Notes under the pieces: generated by a model
What the model was told of the DNA's origin: nothing
Seen by the model: only the letters and a program-made list of their open reading frames with translations
Database searches by the model: none
Assembly (NCBI RefSeq): GCF_028583425.1
Contig: NC_072800.1
Location: forward strand, 94,023,001-94,087,000
DNA: 64,000 nucleotides
From: Eublepharis macularius
Taxonomy: Eukaryota; Chordata; Lepidosauria; Squamata; Eublepharidae
Direction: 5' to 3'
Position numbers and translations under genes: made by a program
Part shown: one piece after another, positions 11,180-20,636 of the stretch
How the letters are laid out: the number at the start of each line of letters is the position of its first letter
Numbering within the stretch: the first letter of the stretch is position 1

Positions 11180-11395
11180 TCTGTGAGTGGCCAGCAGGTA
11201 AGCAGAGCTTGGCAGGGGAACACATGATTTGCACACACAAGGTTCCTGGTTCAAACCCTGGCACCAACAGTTAAAGAGGGATGGGAAAGGCCTCGGTCCA
11301 AGACCTCGGGGAGTTCCTAGGCTAGGAAGACCAACGAGGATCTGGCCTAGTAAGCAGCAGAACCACATGACTTCCTGAGCATGGCAGGAAAGCTC
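11180..11395 (+). repeat. Diverged tRNA-derived SINE
   Basis: Head-like sequence with a B-box-like GGTTCAAACCC near 11250, followed by AACAGTTAAAGAGGGAT and a body weakly similar to the SINE at 8320. Old copy. Confidence 0.4.
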
Positions 11396-11659
11396 CAGTG
11401 TCACAAGTGAGTTGATGGCAGCCATGCTGGCCTTTGTAAAATCAAGGATCTGTTGCAAAAACCGAGGGGGCCTTTTAGTCTTGTAGCAACGCCAAGCAGA
11501 CGAGCCCAACAGACCCCCCAATGAAACCGGGATCCAGACAGCCCACAGCCAAGAGCGGCGGAACAATCTCTCATCCTGGGCACGTTCCAGCGAGGAGTTC
11601 TAGCCAGTTGCGGCAACGATGGCAATCGCTGCCTGGCCTATTGGCTGCGTGGAACTCTG

Positions 11660-12290
11660 ACCCAGGTATGCCAGACAGGACTGCCTGGAATTCTCCCCAG
11701 TTATAACTGATCTCCAGACTCCTGAGATCAGTTCCACTGGAGGAGATAGATCCAGAGGAGTTAGCCGTGTTAGTTTGTAGTTGCAAAATAGTAAAGAGTC
11801 CAGTAGCACCTTTAAGACTAACCAGCTTTATTGTAGCAGAAGCTTTCGAGAACCACAGCTCTCTTCGTCAGATGCATCGTCAGCTTTTGAGAACCACAGC
11901 TCTCTTCTTCAGATGTATCTGACGAAGAGAGCTATGGTTCTCAAAAGCTGATGATGCATCTGACAAAGAAAGCTGTGGTTCTCAAAAGCCAACGATGCAT
12001 CTGACAAAGAGAGCTGTGGTTCTCAAAAGATGACGACGCATCTGACAAAGAGAGCTGTGGTTCTCAAAAGCCGACGATGCATCTGATGAAGAGAGCTGTG
12101 GTTCTCAAAAGCTTATGCTACAATAAAGTTGGTTAGTCTTAAAGGTGCTACTGGACTATTTTCTAGAGGAAATGGCAGCTTTGGATGATAGACTCTATGG
12201 AATCACATCCCAGCTCAACTCCTTCCCCTCCCCAAACTCTGCCCTCCCCAGATTCTACTCCCAAATCTCCAGGAATTTGCATCCTTTCTA
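11660..12290 (+). repeat. 'GTTGCCA' short repeat family, split by insertion
   Basis: Left part (GATCTCCAGACTCCTGAGATC) up to about 11746 and right part (AAATGGCAGCTTTGGATGATA, CCAAATCTCCAGGAATTTG) from about 12163 are one repeat interrupted by a Penelope-like insertion. Confidence 0.6.
11747..12162. mobile_element. Penelope-like palindromic element, family A, with amplified hammerhead modules
   Basis: The left arm starts TCCAGAGGAGTTAGCC; the right arm ends GTGCTACTGGACTATTTT. The arms are inverted copies. Instead of one hinge, the centre holds two minus-oriented and five plus-oriented copies of the hammerhead-like module; three inner plus copies repeat at 41 bp. Most inner copies are decayed at CpG sites (CUGACAA, CAAAAG). 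The minus core at 11836-11871 keeps CUGACGA and GAAA. The flanks CTGGAGGAGA and CTAGAGGAAA look like an imperfect duplication. Confidence 0.7.
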
Positions 12291-12363
12291 GTTGTGAGAC
12301 AGGATGCTGGAGAAGATGGGACTCCTGGTCTCATCCAGCGAGGTGCTTCTTATGTTCTTATGC
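12288..12363 (+). repeat. Old repeat tail
   Basis: GACAGGATGCTGGAGAAGAT...CATCCAGCGAGGTGCTTC and TTATGTTCTTATG resemble the 3' end of a widespread reptile repeat. Identity uncertain. Confidence 0.35.
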
Positions 12364-13009
12364 CAAATAAAAAACTGAACAGACAAATCTGCTTTTATTT
12401 GGATATGTTCAGTCTACTGGGCAGAGGGAGGCTCACCAGCCAGAAGTCTTGAGAACTCTTGGTCTCAGATTATGTTTGCAGTTGTAACTCGTCTCCCATT
12501 AGCATCGCTGACTGTTCTTACAGCTATCTAAATGATGATTCCCTTTTTCCATCCCCCCCCGCCCCCGCTCCAATGCATATCAGAGAGAGGTAAGATTGGA
12601 GGGGGGGAGGGAAAGGTTGTGCTTAAATTCAGTTGCCCAAATCCTGAAGTCAGTGTGGCTTAATGCAAAAGTAGCCAACGAAGCAGAAAAGACTTGCTTT
12701 GGGACCACAAAGATTACACACACACACACAAACCCTTTCAGCCTTTTTAGTTAAGCTGTGCATTTTAGACAAATAGCTTTCCCCCCTCGACTTTGCCTTT
12801 AGATTCCCCACCCCACCCCCACCCCCGCCAAAGCTCTGTCTCGATTTCTGTTGCACCCCACAGCAGTTTTAATCTCAGCCCGAAGTGCAGGAGACAGCTG
12901 GCACTGCTCTGCTGGCCAAGAGAAGCCAGAAGGGCCGCCTCTTAGCTTTCATACCATCTGTCTTTCCCTTTTTACTCCACCCTGTTCTTGCAAGGAGCTT
13001 CGGATGTTA
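12364..13009. other. Intergenic, nothing recognised
   Basis: Contains a short CA run near 12717-12730 and C-rich tracts; no exon supported. Confidence 0.35.
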
Positions 13010-13175
13010 TGCATGGTTCTCCCTTCCCCCTTCCATTCTCACAACAACCCTGCAAGGTATGTGAGGCTGAAAGACAGTGACTGGCCCAAGATCACCTAAT
13101 TACTAGGTTGCTAATGAGGCTGAGCAGAGATTTCCCACGTCCAAATGCAGCACCACTACACCACAGTGACTCTCC
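13010..13175 (-). repeat. CORE-SINE fragment
   Basis: Minus strand carries GTGGTGTAGTGGTGCTGC (head) and CTTGGGCCAGTCACTG, GCAGGGTTGTTGTGAG (core). Confidence 0.6.
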
Positions 13176-13548
13176 AGTCCCCGGAGGCTTTATCCTGCTT
13201 ACTCAGGGGGAGTCTGAAAAGCAGAGCCCTCGCCCACTCTGCTCCTGGACATAGTTGGGCGACCTGAGTGCATCTGCTAGCTTGCCATGCTAGATTTCTC
13301 ACCTGCCCTTCCCTAGGCAATCCCTAGTCCCTGCCACAGAGTTTGCTCTGATATATTTGAATAGTTCATTTAAAAGAATACAAAACTAGAAACAAAAGAG
13401 TAAAGAGTCCAGGTGCACCTTTCAGACTAACCAACTTTACTGTAGCATAAGCTTTCGAGAACCACAGCTCTCTTTGTCAGATGCACCGTTATTGTAGCAT
13501 AAGCTTTCGAGAACCACAGCTCTCTTTGTCAGATGCACCGTCATTGTA

Positions 13549-13588
13549 GCATAAGCTTTCGAAAACCACAGCTCTCTTCGTCAGATGC
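13549..13588 (-). ncRNA. Hammerhead-like ribozyme motif, family A
   Basis: Minus strand: stem I GCAU, core CUGACGA, stem II GAGAG with UUUUC (weakened), GAAA, AGCU (self-complementary stem III), U17, closing AUGC. All invariant core bases are present. Confidence 0.55.
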
Positions 13589-13651
13589 AACTTTGTTGTA
13601 GCATAAGCTTTTGAGAACCACAGCTCTTTGTCAGATGCATCGTCTGACGAT

Positions 13652-13691
13652 GCATCTGATGAAGAGAGCTGTGGTTCTCGAAAGCTTATGC
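13652..13691 (+). ncRNA. Hammerhead-like ribozyme motif, family A, canonical core
   Basis: Stem I GCAU/AUGC, core CUGAUGA, one extra A, stem II GAGAG/UUCUC, GAAA, then AGCU and U at the expected cleavage position. Stem III is only the palindrome AGCU, which could pair between two molecules, as described for minimal Penelope hammerheads (Cervera and De la Pena). Confidence 0.65.
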
Positions 13692-13777
13692 TACAATAAA
13701 GTTGATTAGTCTTAAGGGTGCTACTGGACTCTACTGTTTTGCAACTACAGAGTAATACGGCTAACTTCTCAGAAACA

Positions 13778-14966
13778 TGTTTTCTTTTGAGGTTTTCAGG
13801 GAGAACAGTGCTGTTTTAGTCTCATACCATGAGAAATCAAGATATTGTTCTTAAATAGGGTAGTCCTTTCATTGGGTGAAAGAGTTAATGAAAAATATTT
13901 TTTATCTAGAATTCTCAACTGAATTCCCCCACCCCTTTCTAAGCTGCAGTCTAGAAATGTTGCCAGTTGCCATGGAAATGAGCAAGTCTTAAATTTATTT
14001 CAAGGGCTTTTTTAAACCATCCCTAAATAACCTAGGAAGTCTTAGACCAATATGTATTTTACCTGTAAAAGGGGCAAGATCTCTTGCCACGATACTTCCA
14101 GCTCTTTTTAAAAGCCCATCTATCAAACACACCTAAAAAGTGTTTTATCTTGCCAGTGTTTGTCCCAAAGAATCCTGGGAACTGTAGGAGTTTGAGGAGG
14201 CTGAGAGCTGACGAAGAGAGCCCAGCCCCATCGCAGAACTACTGTGCCCAGGGTGCCTTGGGAAGGAAGCCTTGCTCGGGTGACCCAGTGCAATTATGAA
14301 AGGGCCCTTGCAACTTCCATAGTGATGCTGGAGAGAAAACGCTACGTGAGTGCACCTGGTCATGTTGCCACTGCCATGTTGGTGCACAGCATGGCACGGG
14401 ACTGATCCAACAAGAAGCCATGAAAAAGACCTCAGCTAGGCCACCTAATCCAATCAAAAGATCAGCCAAACAGCCTCTGGGACTGACAGGCAGCCCAAGC
14501 AACCAATCACCATTGGGCAGGTAGCCCTTGGGAGCAACCTCTTGGGAAGAGAACTCTCTCCAGATGAGCAAATCAAGACTCACCAGCCGCTCAGGGAAGC
14601 CGGAGGTCAGCTTCTGCACCCAGAATCAGGATGCGGAGTCTGCTGCCATGAGCTCAGACCTAAAACAGGCTTAATAGTCATTCCCTCTGCCAAAGGAAAC
14701 CTGGGGACTGTAGTTCTCCGAGATACACCAGGAATCCCTGAAGAAGAACTCTGTATGTTCTCCAAGCTGTAATTCCCAGGAGGAAGCAATGCCACCTAAA
14801 CTGGTATAAAACTAACATATTTGTATAGGGCAGAAATGACCCCAAAGCCTAGAATTCTGTATTAAAAATAGCAAATTCTGTGATGAGAAATCCCATGAAC
14901 TGCAAATGGCAGGAACTGCCTCCTCTCAGCCTCCAAGTTTAGAATGGATGACTGATAAAAAAAAGC
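13778..14966. other. Intergenic, nothing recognised
   Basis: About 1.2 kb without a supported gene or named repeat. Confidence 0.4.
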
Positions 14967-15185
14967 CCCTTCACTTCATTTATATGGCACTTTTCTCCCT
15001 TACGGGACGCCAAAGCGGCTTGCAACATTCTCACCTTCTTCATTTTATCTTCACAACAACCTTGTGAGGTAGGTTAGGCTGAGAGTATGTGACTGGCCCA
15101 AAATCACCCAGTGAGCTTCTATGGCAGAGGAGGGATTCGATCCTGGGTCTCCCAGCCGAACACTCTAATGGCCACGCTGCACCTG
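14967..15185 (-). repeat. CORE-SINE
   Basis: Same layout as 10050-10300: on plus, CCCTTACGGGACGCCAAAG, TCACAACAACCTTGTGAGG, GTGACTGGCCCAAAATCACC, then GGGATTCGATCCTGGGTC (reverse of the B box). Confidence 0.75.
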
Positions 15186-16283
15186 CTTATTTTTTTAAGG
15201 AGGAAGGAGTCAAGAATGCCATACGAAGGGCAGGGTGGGCACCTAAGGCTTTTGTGCTGCATGCTCCAAGGAATCTGTTTCCCACCAGAACCCGCCTGCA
15301 TTGTACCCTGAGACACTGGCTGTGCATAACCCAAGAGCTAAGCGCTCAGTTTTGGGTCAGAAGACTGACGGTGGCTTCCAGATTCACCCTCACTTTCCCT
15401 CATGCACCTGGGAATGTGAGCTGAAGTCTGGGACAGCAAATTCAGCAAAGATCGCCGAGTCCCAGTTTTGCACCTCCAAGTTTGTGACTGAGAGAGCTCT
15501 CTCATGCGCTCATCCCGCCAGCCAGACACTCTCTTCCAGAATTTGATCAGCCACAGCCATCACAATGCTGGTGTGCTCAAGAAGGGTTTGGTCTCAGCAG
15601 CTTCACTGAAACAGATCTGGCTCCGGAAAGGTAGAAAGTGGAAATCATTTCCCGTCACCAGGGTGCTGGAGCGTGCAGGAGGTGTTGATATTTGGGTCCT
15701 ATTCAGGATCAAGGCACAGCAAGCCCCTAACAACTAGTCCATGAAAGCAAAGGATGTCAAGTACCCCAAATGAAAAGGAAGATTGGGGTGTCAGATGAGA
15801 TCTTCTCCACTGACACCATACATGGATTTAAAGACAGCGAACGGACGTTTTTGGCAAAGTGGAACCCGTTGCTGGATCTGGTTTTTTTAACAATCCATGA
15901 TTGCTCCCACAAAAGCAGCTCTGGTCTCGCTTCCTTTACCTATTCCCTCCCTCTCCCCCCACAAAACATACTAACCAGCCATGTTTGGGTTGTTTGATTC
16001 TCTGCCCATTTAGCCCAGTCTTAGACTTAAACCTGCTGCAGAAATTTCACCCAAGCCACTTCCGGAGCTGCCTTCTTGACGAAACAGCCAAGGGGTTTGG
16101 AGAGAAATCAAGAAATTTCAGGAAAGATTAGGGACTTTTATCTATCAGGATAAGACCCAGACAATCCTAAAACGTCCCCAGATCTTCCCTAAAGAAAAAT
16201 TCAGATTGAAAAAGATCAGCCTGAATTTTAGGGGTGAAGTGTTTTTTCTCATCACCGGGATTTTGAGGGAAACCTGAAGATTT
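15186..16283. other. Intergenic, nothing recognised
   Basis: No exon or repeat that I can name. Confidence 0.4.
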
Positions 16284-16289
16284 TTTATT
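16284..16289 (-). terminator. Candidate polyadenylation signal for the CDK5R-like gene
   Basis: TTTATT on plus is AATAAA on minus, about 825 bases past the stop codon of the CDK5R-like gene. Other signals may be used. Confidence 0.3.
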
Positions 16290-16975
16290 TGACTGGTGAA
16301 ATTTGGCAGGGAACTTAAACACCCCTCTCTCTGCTTGGACCACCAAGCCTTGGAACTCCCCCCCTTTGCAAACTGCTTCTTTCTCGAGGTCACTGCAGAT
16401 GCAGTCAGAACCTTCCACTGGTGCCCTCAGACCTCCCCCCCCCCCCCACACACACCTTTGCACAAACACATTTTATATATAAATCGCACTAGACGCAGCC
16501 TCCGGTGGCACTCCTGCGGCAGTTGCAGAGGGACGGCGATGGCACTGAAGGCGGGGGCTGAGTTCAACACATTTTCGCAGGCTCACACAGCCCCATAACG
16601 ATGTCTGGAATTAGTGGGTAGGCATTAGAATGGAAAGCAAGCGGCCAATTTCTAGGGTGCAAATTACACCTCCAGGCTGAAATCGGCGGCCCAGGTGGAT
16701 GTCTTGGTTGGAGAACTCGGGTTTGCTGCTTAGATCCAACCCGATCTTTACAGTTTCCTCTCCCCTCTCTTCCACTTGTATCCCTTTGGCTTGCCAGAAA
16801 ACTTTTTGGCCGTCCGGAGAAGTGAGAATTAACAAGCAGTAAAAACAGCAGTAAGAAATGGGGAGAGGGGAACCGCGGCTGGCCTGTTCAAAACCGAGGA
16901 GGCTGTCCAAATGCCTCGGGGGGTTTCTTCTGCTCCACCAAGAAACCACACGGAGCCGCAGGGCCGGAAGGGAAG

Positions 16976-17010
16976 GGGTCTATAGGGTCATCTAGTCCAA
17001 CCCCGCCTGG
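16976..17010 (-). repeat. CR1 3'-end fragment
   Basis: TAGGGTCATCTAGTCCAACC on plus is a typical piece of a CR1 LINE tail in reverse. It lies in the presumed 3' UTR of the CDK5R-like gene. Confidence 0.5.
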
Positions 17011-18560
17011 AAGGAGAGACGCTCGCCCGTGCCAACTCCAGACGCGAGGTCCGGGGCTCCCTGCGGCGAGCCTGGGGCGGAACCTGGCCCGAGCCGCCCG
17101 CCCGCCGGCCGGAGTCACCGGTCGAGGGCGCGGGGGAAGTCGCGGCGGGCGGCGGGGCCCTCGCCCTTGAGCTCGGCGAAGACCTGCGTGAAGAAGTGCG
17201 GGTCGGCGTTGATGCGCAGCATCTGGGCGCTGAGGGCGGCGATGATGCGCAGGCAGCGCGTCCAGAAGGCGTCCTTGTCGGCCTCCACCAGGAAGGGCTT
17301 GAGCGGGTAGGAGATCTCGTTGCCCATGTAGGAGTAGGCCAGGTAGAGGCAGGTGAGCAGCGCGGCCTGCAGCTCGGGCGCCGAGGCCACGGCGTCGCCG
17401 TCGATGCTCTCGCGGCACAGCAGGTACACGAAGACCACGTTGGCCGGCGTGACGAAGGCCTGCTCCTGCCAGCCCTGCAGCAGCAGCGCCCGGTCCACGC
17501 CGCGCAGCCAGCCGATGGGCTCGCCGGGCGCCAGGCGCTTCAGGCGGTAGCAGCGGCGGCACAGGAAGGCGCCCAGGCACTGCAGCAGCTCGCCCGTCGA
17601 CGCCTGCACCACCACCCGCCGCGGCGACGGGCCCAGGCCCAGCCCGGGGCCGGCCGGCTGCAGAGCGGCGCGCTCGGGGCCGGCGGCGAGGTGGGCGCAC
17701 GAGAGCGAGCGCTGCGCGTTCTCGCGGTTGAGCAGGGCCACCGCCGGCGCGCGCGGGGCCCCCTTGGCGCCGGCGCGGCCCCGCTTCTTGGTGGAGGCCA
17801 CCAGCCGCTTCCAGGTCAGCGCCGGCAGCAGCACCGAGGGCCGCCGCAGGCCCTTCTCCGCCGCCGCCGCCGCCGCCGCCGCCTTGGGCCCCGCGCGGCG
17901 GGCCAGTGAGCCGCAGGCGCCCTCGTCGAGCAGGCTGGCCCGCCGGGAGCCCGGCGACAGCGACAGCACCGCGCCCATGCCGCAGGGGGCGCCCGCCGCG
18001 CCGCCGCCCGCTCACGGCCCCGGCCCCGGCCCCGGCCCGGCCCGCCGCATGGCCGCCCCGACGGCGCGGGACACCTCCGCCCGCCCGCCCGCCCGCCTCG
18101 GGGGGCTCAGCCCGCGGAGCGCCCCGCCTGGGCTGCGCGCCCGGCGCCGCAGTCCTGCCCGGCGATGCTGCAGCGCCCCGGGCGCGCTCGCGCTCCGTCC
18201 TCGGCAGAGGCTCCGGCTTGCCTGGGCAGGGACCGCCGCCGCTCTGAGAGCGCCGCCGGGCAGGCAGGCGGGCAGGCAGGCACGCAGGCGAGGGGAGGCG
18301 GGGGGCAGCCCCGGCACGGCGGGCGGGCGGGCGGCGGAGGAGGAGGCGCCTGCTTGCTTGCTTGCCTGCCTGCCTGCCCGCCCGCCCCTCGCGCTCCCCC
18401 TGCCGTCCCCGCCTCCCCAGCCCAGCTCCGCCGCTCGGACGGCCCTGCTCGGCCCAGGTAGACTGCCGCTGGCCGGGGCGCCCCGCCGAGCCTCCCCGCC
18501 CCGCCGCTTCCGGCGCCTCCGCCCCCCAGGCGAGGGTGGCCCGCTGCGGGTTGGAGCCTG
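16990..18560. promoter_or_regulatory. CpG island over the CDK5R-like gene
   Basis: Very GC- and CpG-rich from the 3' part of the coding region to about 580 bases upstream of the start codon. The upstream part (17980-18560) would hold the promoter and 5' UTR; no TATA box is evident. GGCAGGCGGGC-type runs at 18255-18290 and their complements at 18349-18390 could fold back on each other. Confidence 0.7.
17115..17978 (-). CDS. CDK5R2-like: CDK5 activator, p35/p39 family (CDK5R2-like)
   Basis: Single-exon frame of 287 codons. The family binds and activates CDK5 in neurons. The product starts MGAVLSLSP, matching the N-myristoylation start of p35 and p39 (MGTVLSLSP), which tethers the complex to membranes. 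Residues about 48-66 ([20 protein letters not shown]) resemble p39 more than p35. From about residue 118 ([20 protein letters not shown]) to about 270 it is the cyclin-box-like CDK5-binding domain, with [34 protein letters not shown] and [12 protein letters not shown]. It ends in LDR like both human proteins. At 287 residues it is shorter than human p35 (307) and p39 (367); the linker holds an alanine run but lacks the long proline-rich insert of p39. The start lies in good family context; longer overlapping frames are shadows. Orthology is unresolved: it may be CDK5R2 or a third paralogue. Confidence 0.93.
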   Translation of the reverse strand: MGAVLSLSPGSRRASLLDEGACGSLARRAGPKAAAAAAAAEKGLRRPSVLLPALTWKRLVASTKKRGRAGAKGAPRAPAVALLNRENAQRSLSCAHLAAGPERAALQPAGPGLGLGPSPRRVVVQASTGELLQCLGAFLCRRCYRLKRLAPGEPIGWLRGVDRALLLQGWQEQAFVTPANVVFVYLLCRESIDGDAVASAPELQAALLTCLYLAYSYMGNEISYPLKPFLVEADKDAFWTRCLRIIAALSAQMLRINADPHFFTQVFAELKGEGPAARRDFPRALDR

Positions 18561-19730
18561 AGCGGGGCGCAGCGCTGTCGAGCCCCCTCCAAGACGGCCC
18601 TTTCCTCCAGGGGAACGCACCTCTCCGGTCTGGACACCAGCTGTCATTCGGGGAGATCTCCAGGCCCCCCCCTGGAGGCTGGCAACGTTCCCAAGATGGC
18701 CGCGGTGTGGGAGTAGGCGGTGGGGAAGCCCAGGCTGGCCAGGGCCCAGTGTCCCCCCAAGTCGCAAGGGCGTTTGGTCACCAACAGCTCTGGAGGGCAG
18801 TGACCCACTCTGACAAACTCGGTGAGTTGAAGGGTCGGTCCACCCTCCACCACTGACCCTGCCGGGTAGACCTTGTGGCCGGCCGGGGGACTGATGACCC
18901 GCTTAAAAGGGCTTCCACTCTCCGTTTGCGTTCAAAGACAAGCAGGCCTGACTGATTTGCTGATTGCCTTCAATGGACCTTTCCTCCATGCCTTTGTGTA
19001 ACCTTTCATGGGTGATTTCTCCAGCTTGTGGCAGTGAGTTCCATAGTGCACGCAGTAACAACTCCACTTAGCACTGCCCCCCTTGCCTTGTTCAAAGCAC
19101 TTCCTGCCCAGTTCCGGTCATCCTGATGTCAGCTCCTGTAAGGCAGGCCATTGGATCCCATCCTGCAGAAGTGACCCTGAGGCAGAGAGGGGCTTGTCTG
19201 AGACCCTCTTTGGAGCCGAGTTTATGAAGCGAGCCACATGGCAATGCTGCAGACTGCCAGATGCTGGGGAGCTGCATTCTTTCCCCAAAAGATCAGACTA
19301 AAAGAGATCTGCAAAAGAGCAACGGATTGGGAAAAACTGGAACGGGGACAGTTATAATACATCTTGTTGATTCTTTAAAATAAAAAACCCTCTGCATGGA
19401 AGTAGCGGAAGACCCAAAGGACCAGATTGACACCTGTGCCAACTTTCACTCACCGTCCCAGTCTCTCCTCAACATCCCACCCCAACTGGGAAATTCAGAG
19501 GGCAGCAGCTGATTCCAGAGCTGGGAGGGGCCGTTGCTCCCAGCTGCAGTGGGCTCCCAGCGCAGGCACACACCACCTCTGCCCTGCCAGTTTTCAGGAG
19601 AGCTTGCAAGGCGGTTTTTATTCTTAAGGGCCTTCTGTTGATTTTCATCCCAAGGAGCTGTTGGGTACTTTCTTGTGGCTATTGTAGTGGTAGATACAGG
19701 TTTTAAAGTTGGCTTGTCACTACTGGTGTC
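18561..19730. other. Intergenic upstream of the CDK5R-like gene
   Basis: Holds a fragment of the 'GTTGCCA' repeat family at 18640-18692 (CTCCAGG / GGCTGGCAACG) and a possible old L2-like 3' end around 19555-19640. Otherwise nothing recognised. Confidence 0.4.
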
Positions 19731-19743
19731 ATATGGTAAATAG

Positions 19744-20018
19744 CTCCAGAAGAGTTAGCCATGTTAGTCTGTAGTTCTAAAATAGTAAAGAGTTCAGTAG
19801 CACCTTTAAGACTAACCAACCTGATGGTAGCATAAGCTTTCGAGAACCACAGCTCTCTTCGACAGATACATCTGACAATGCATCTGACGAAGAGAGCTGT
19901 GGTTCTCGAAAGCTTATGCTACAATAAAGTTGCATCTGACAAAGAGAGCTGTGGTTCTCGAAAGCTTATGCTACAATAAAGTTGGTTAGTTCTTAAAGGT
20001 GCTACTGGACTCTTTACT
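19744..20018 (-). mobile_element. Penelope-like palindromic element, family A, with exact TSD
   Basis: Flanked by a perfect 13-bp duplication ATATGGTAAATAG (19731-19743 and 20019-20031). The left end is the constant end (CTCCAGAAGAGTTAGCC, that is CTCTTCTGGAG on minus). The right end stops at CTGGACTCTTTACT, short of the full arm. Inside are one minus (CUGUCGA, damaged) and two plus hammerhead-like modules. Confidence 0.8.
19880..19919 (+). ncRNA. Hammerhead-like ribozyme motif, family A, canonical core
   Basis: GCAU, CUGACGA, stem II GAGAG/UUCUC, GAAA, AGCU, U, AUGC: all core bases and stem I kept. A second module at 19932-19971 has CUGACAA and should be dead. Confidence 0.6.
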
Positions 20019-20031
20019 ATATGGTAAATAG

Positions 20032-20443
20032 CCTAAGCTTACATTTGTGAGGAAAGGCAGGTATTAGAAATAACTTAAATGATACAATTTCGGGAGGCTG
20101 CTTGTGATATCCATACAGCGCCTGGCCCCAGTAGGCCCCAGTCCCCACTGTGTCCCTGGATGGAGGTGGGCTAGGAAGCATTGGCAGTGCAGGAAGGCAA
20201 GCCAGGATTGAAGGATTCCTCCATGGCTGCTCCTCTGCACAAGCTGCTCAGAGAGGAGCGACGTGAGGTGGGCTTGACTTGATCCCAGCCCTCAGTTGCG
20301 AGGGGGTGTGTGTGACTGGCATTTCCTCCTGGGCTTATGCCATCACCAGCCCATTGTAGCAGATGTACTTTGCTTAGGGCTGCAAAATACCTTGTACAGG
20401 CCCTTTCTCCCAGGAAGAAGATGGTACAGCGTTCAAATTGAAC
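20032..20443. other. Intergenic, nothing recognised
   Basis: No supported exon or repeat. Confidence 0.35.
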
Positions 20444-20540
20444 ACACCAAGACTTGTATTGTCGAAGGCTTTCACGGCCGGAGAACGATGGTTGTTGGGG
20501 GTTTTCCGGGCTGTATTGCCGTGGTCTTGGCATTGTAGTT

Positions 20541-20581
20541 CCTGACGTTTCGCCAGCAGCTGTGGCTGGCATCTTCAGAGG
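20541..20581 (-). ncRNA. Hammerhead-like ribozyme motif, family B
   Basis: Minus strand: stem I CCU/AGG, core CUGAAGA, one extra U, stem II GCCAGC/GCUGGC (six pairs), GAAA, then CGU, so ACGU is the palindromic stem III, and C17. Same as 20637-20677. Confidence 0.65.
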
Positions 20582-20636
20582 TGTAGCACCAAAAGACAGA
20601 GGTGACACTGAGAGATCTCTGTCTTTTGGTGCTACA

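Larger units (their letters stand above)
13395..13770. mobile_element. Penelope-like palindromic element, family A, four minus and one plus module
   Basis: Left arm starts AAAGAGTAAAGAGTCC and right arm ends near ACGGCTAACTTCTC. A 7-bp direct repeat AGAAACA (13388-13394 and 13771-13777) may be its target duplication. The hinge holds four minus-oriented hammerhead-like modules about 52 bp apart, then one plus-oriented module. The first two read CUGACAA; the third (minus, 13549-13588) and the plus copy (13652-13691) keep the full core and stems. Confidence 0.7.

Noticed and set aside
11871-12120. CRISPR-like array
   Set aside because: Regular 41-bp repeats, but with no unique spacers and in a vertebrate transposon hinge.
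11747-12162. Family A as a palindromic DNA transposon
   Set aside because: TSDs vary from 10 to 14 bp and only one end is constant, which suits retrotransposition better.
16888-18015. 375-codon minus frame overlapping the CDK5R-like gene
   Set aside because: Arg/Ala/Gly/Pro-rich shadow of the GC-rich coding strand; the 287-codon frame has clear family similarity.
17196-18561. Long plus-strand frames across the CpG island
   Set aside because: Antisense and GC-rich artefacts without motifs.
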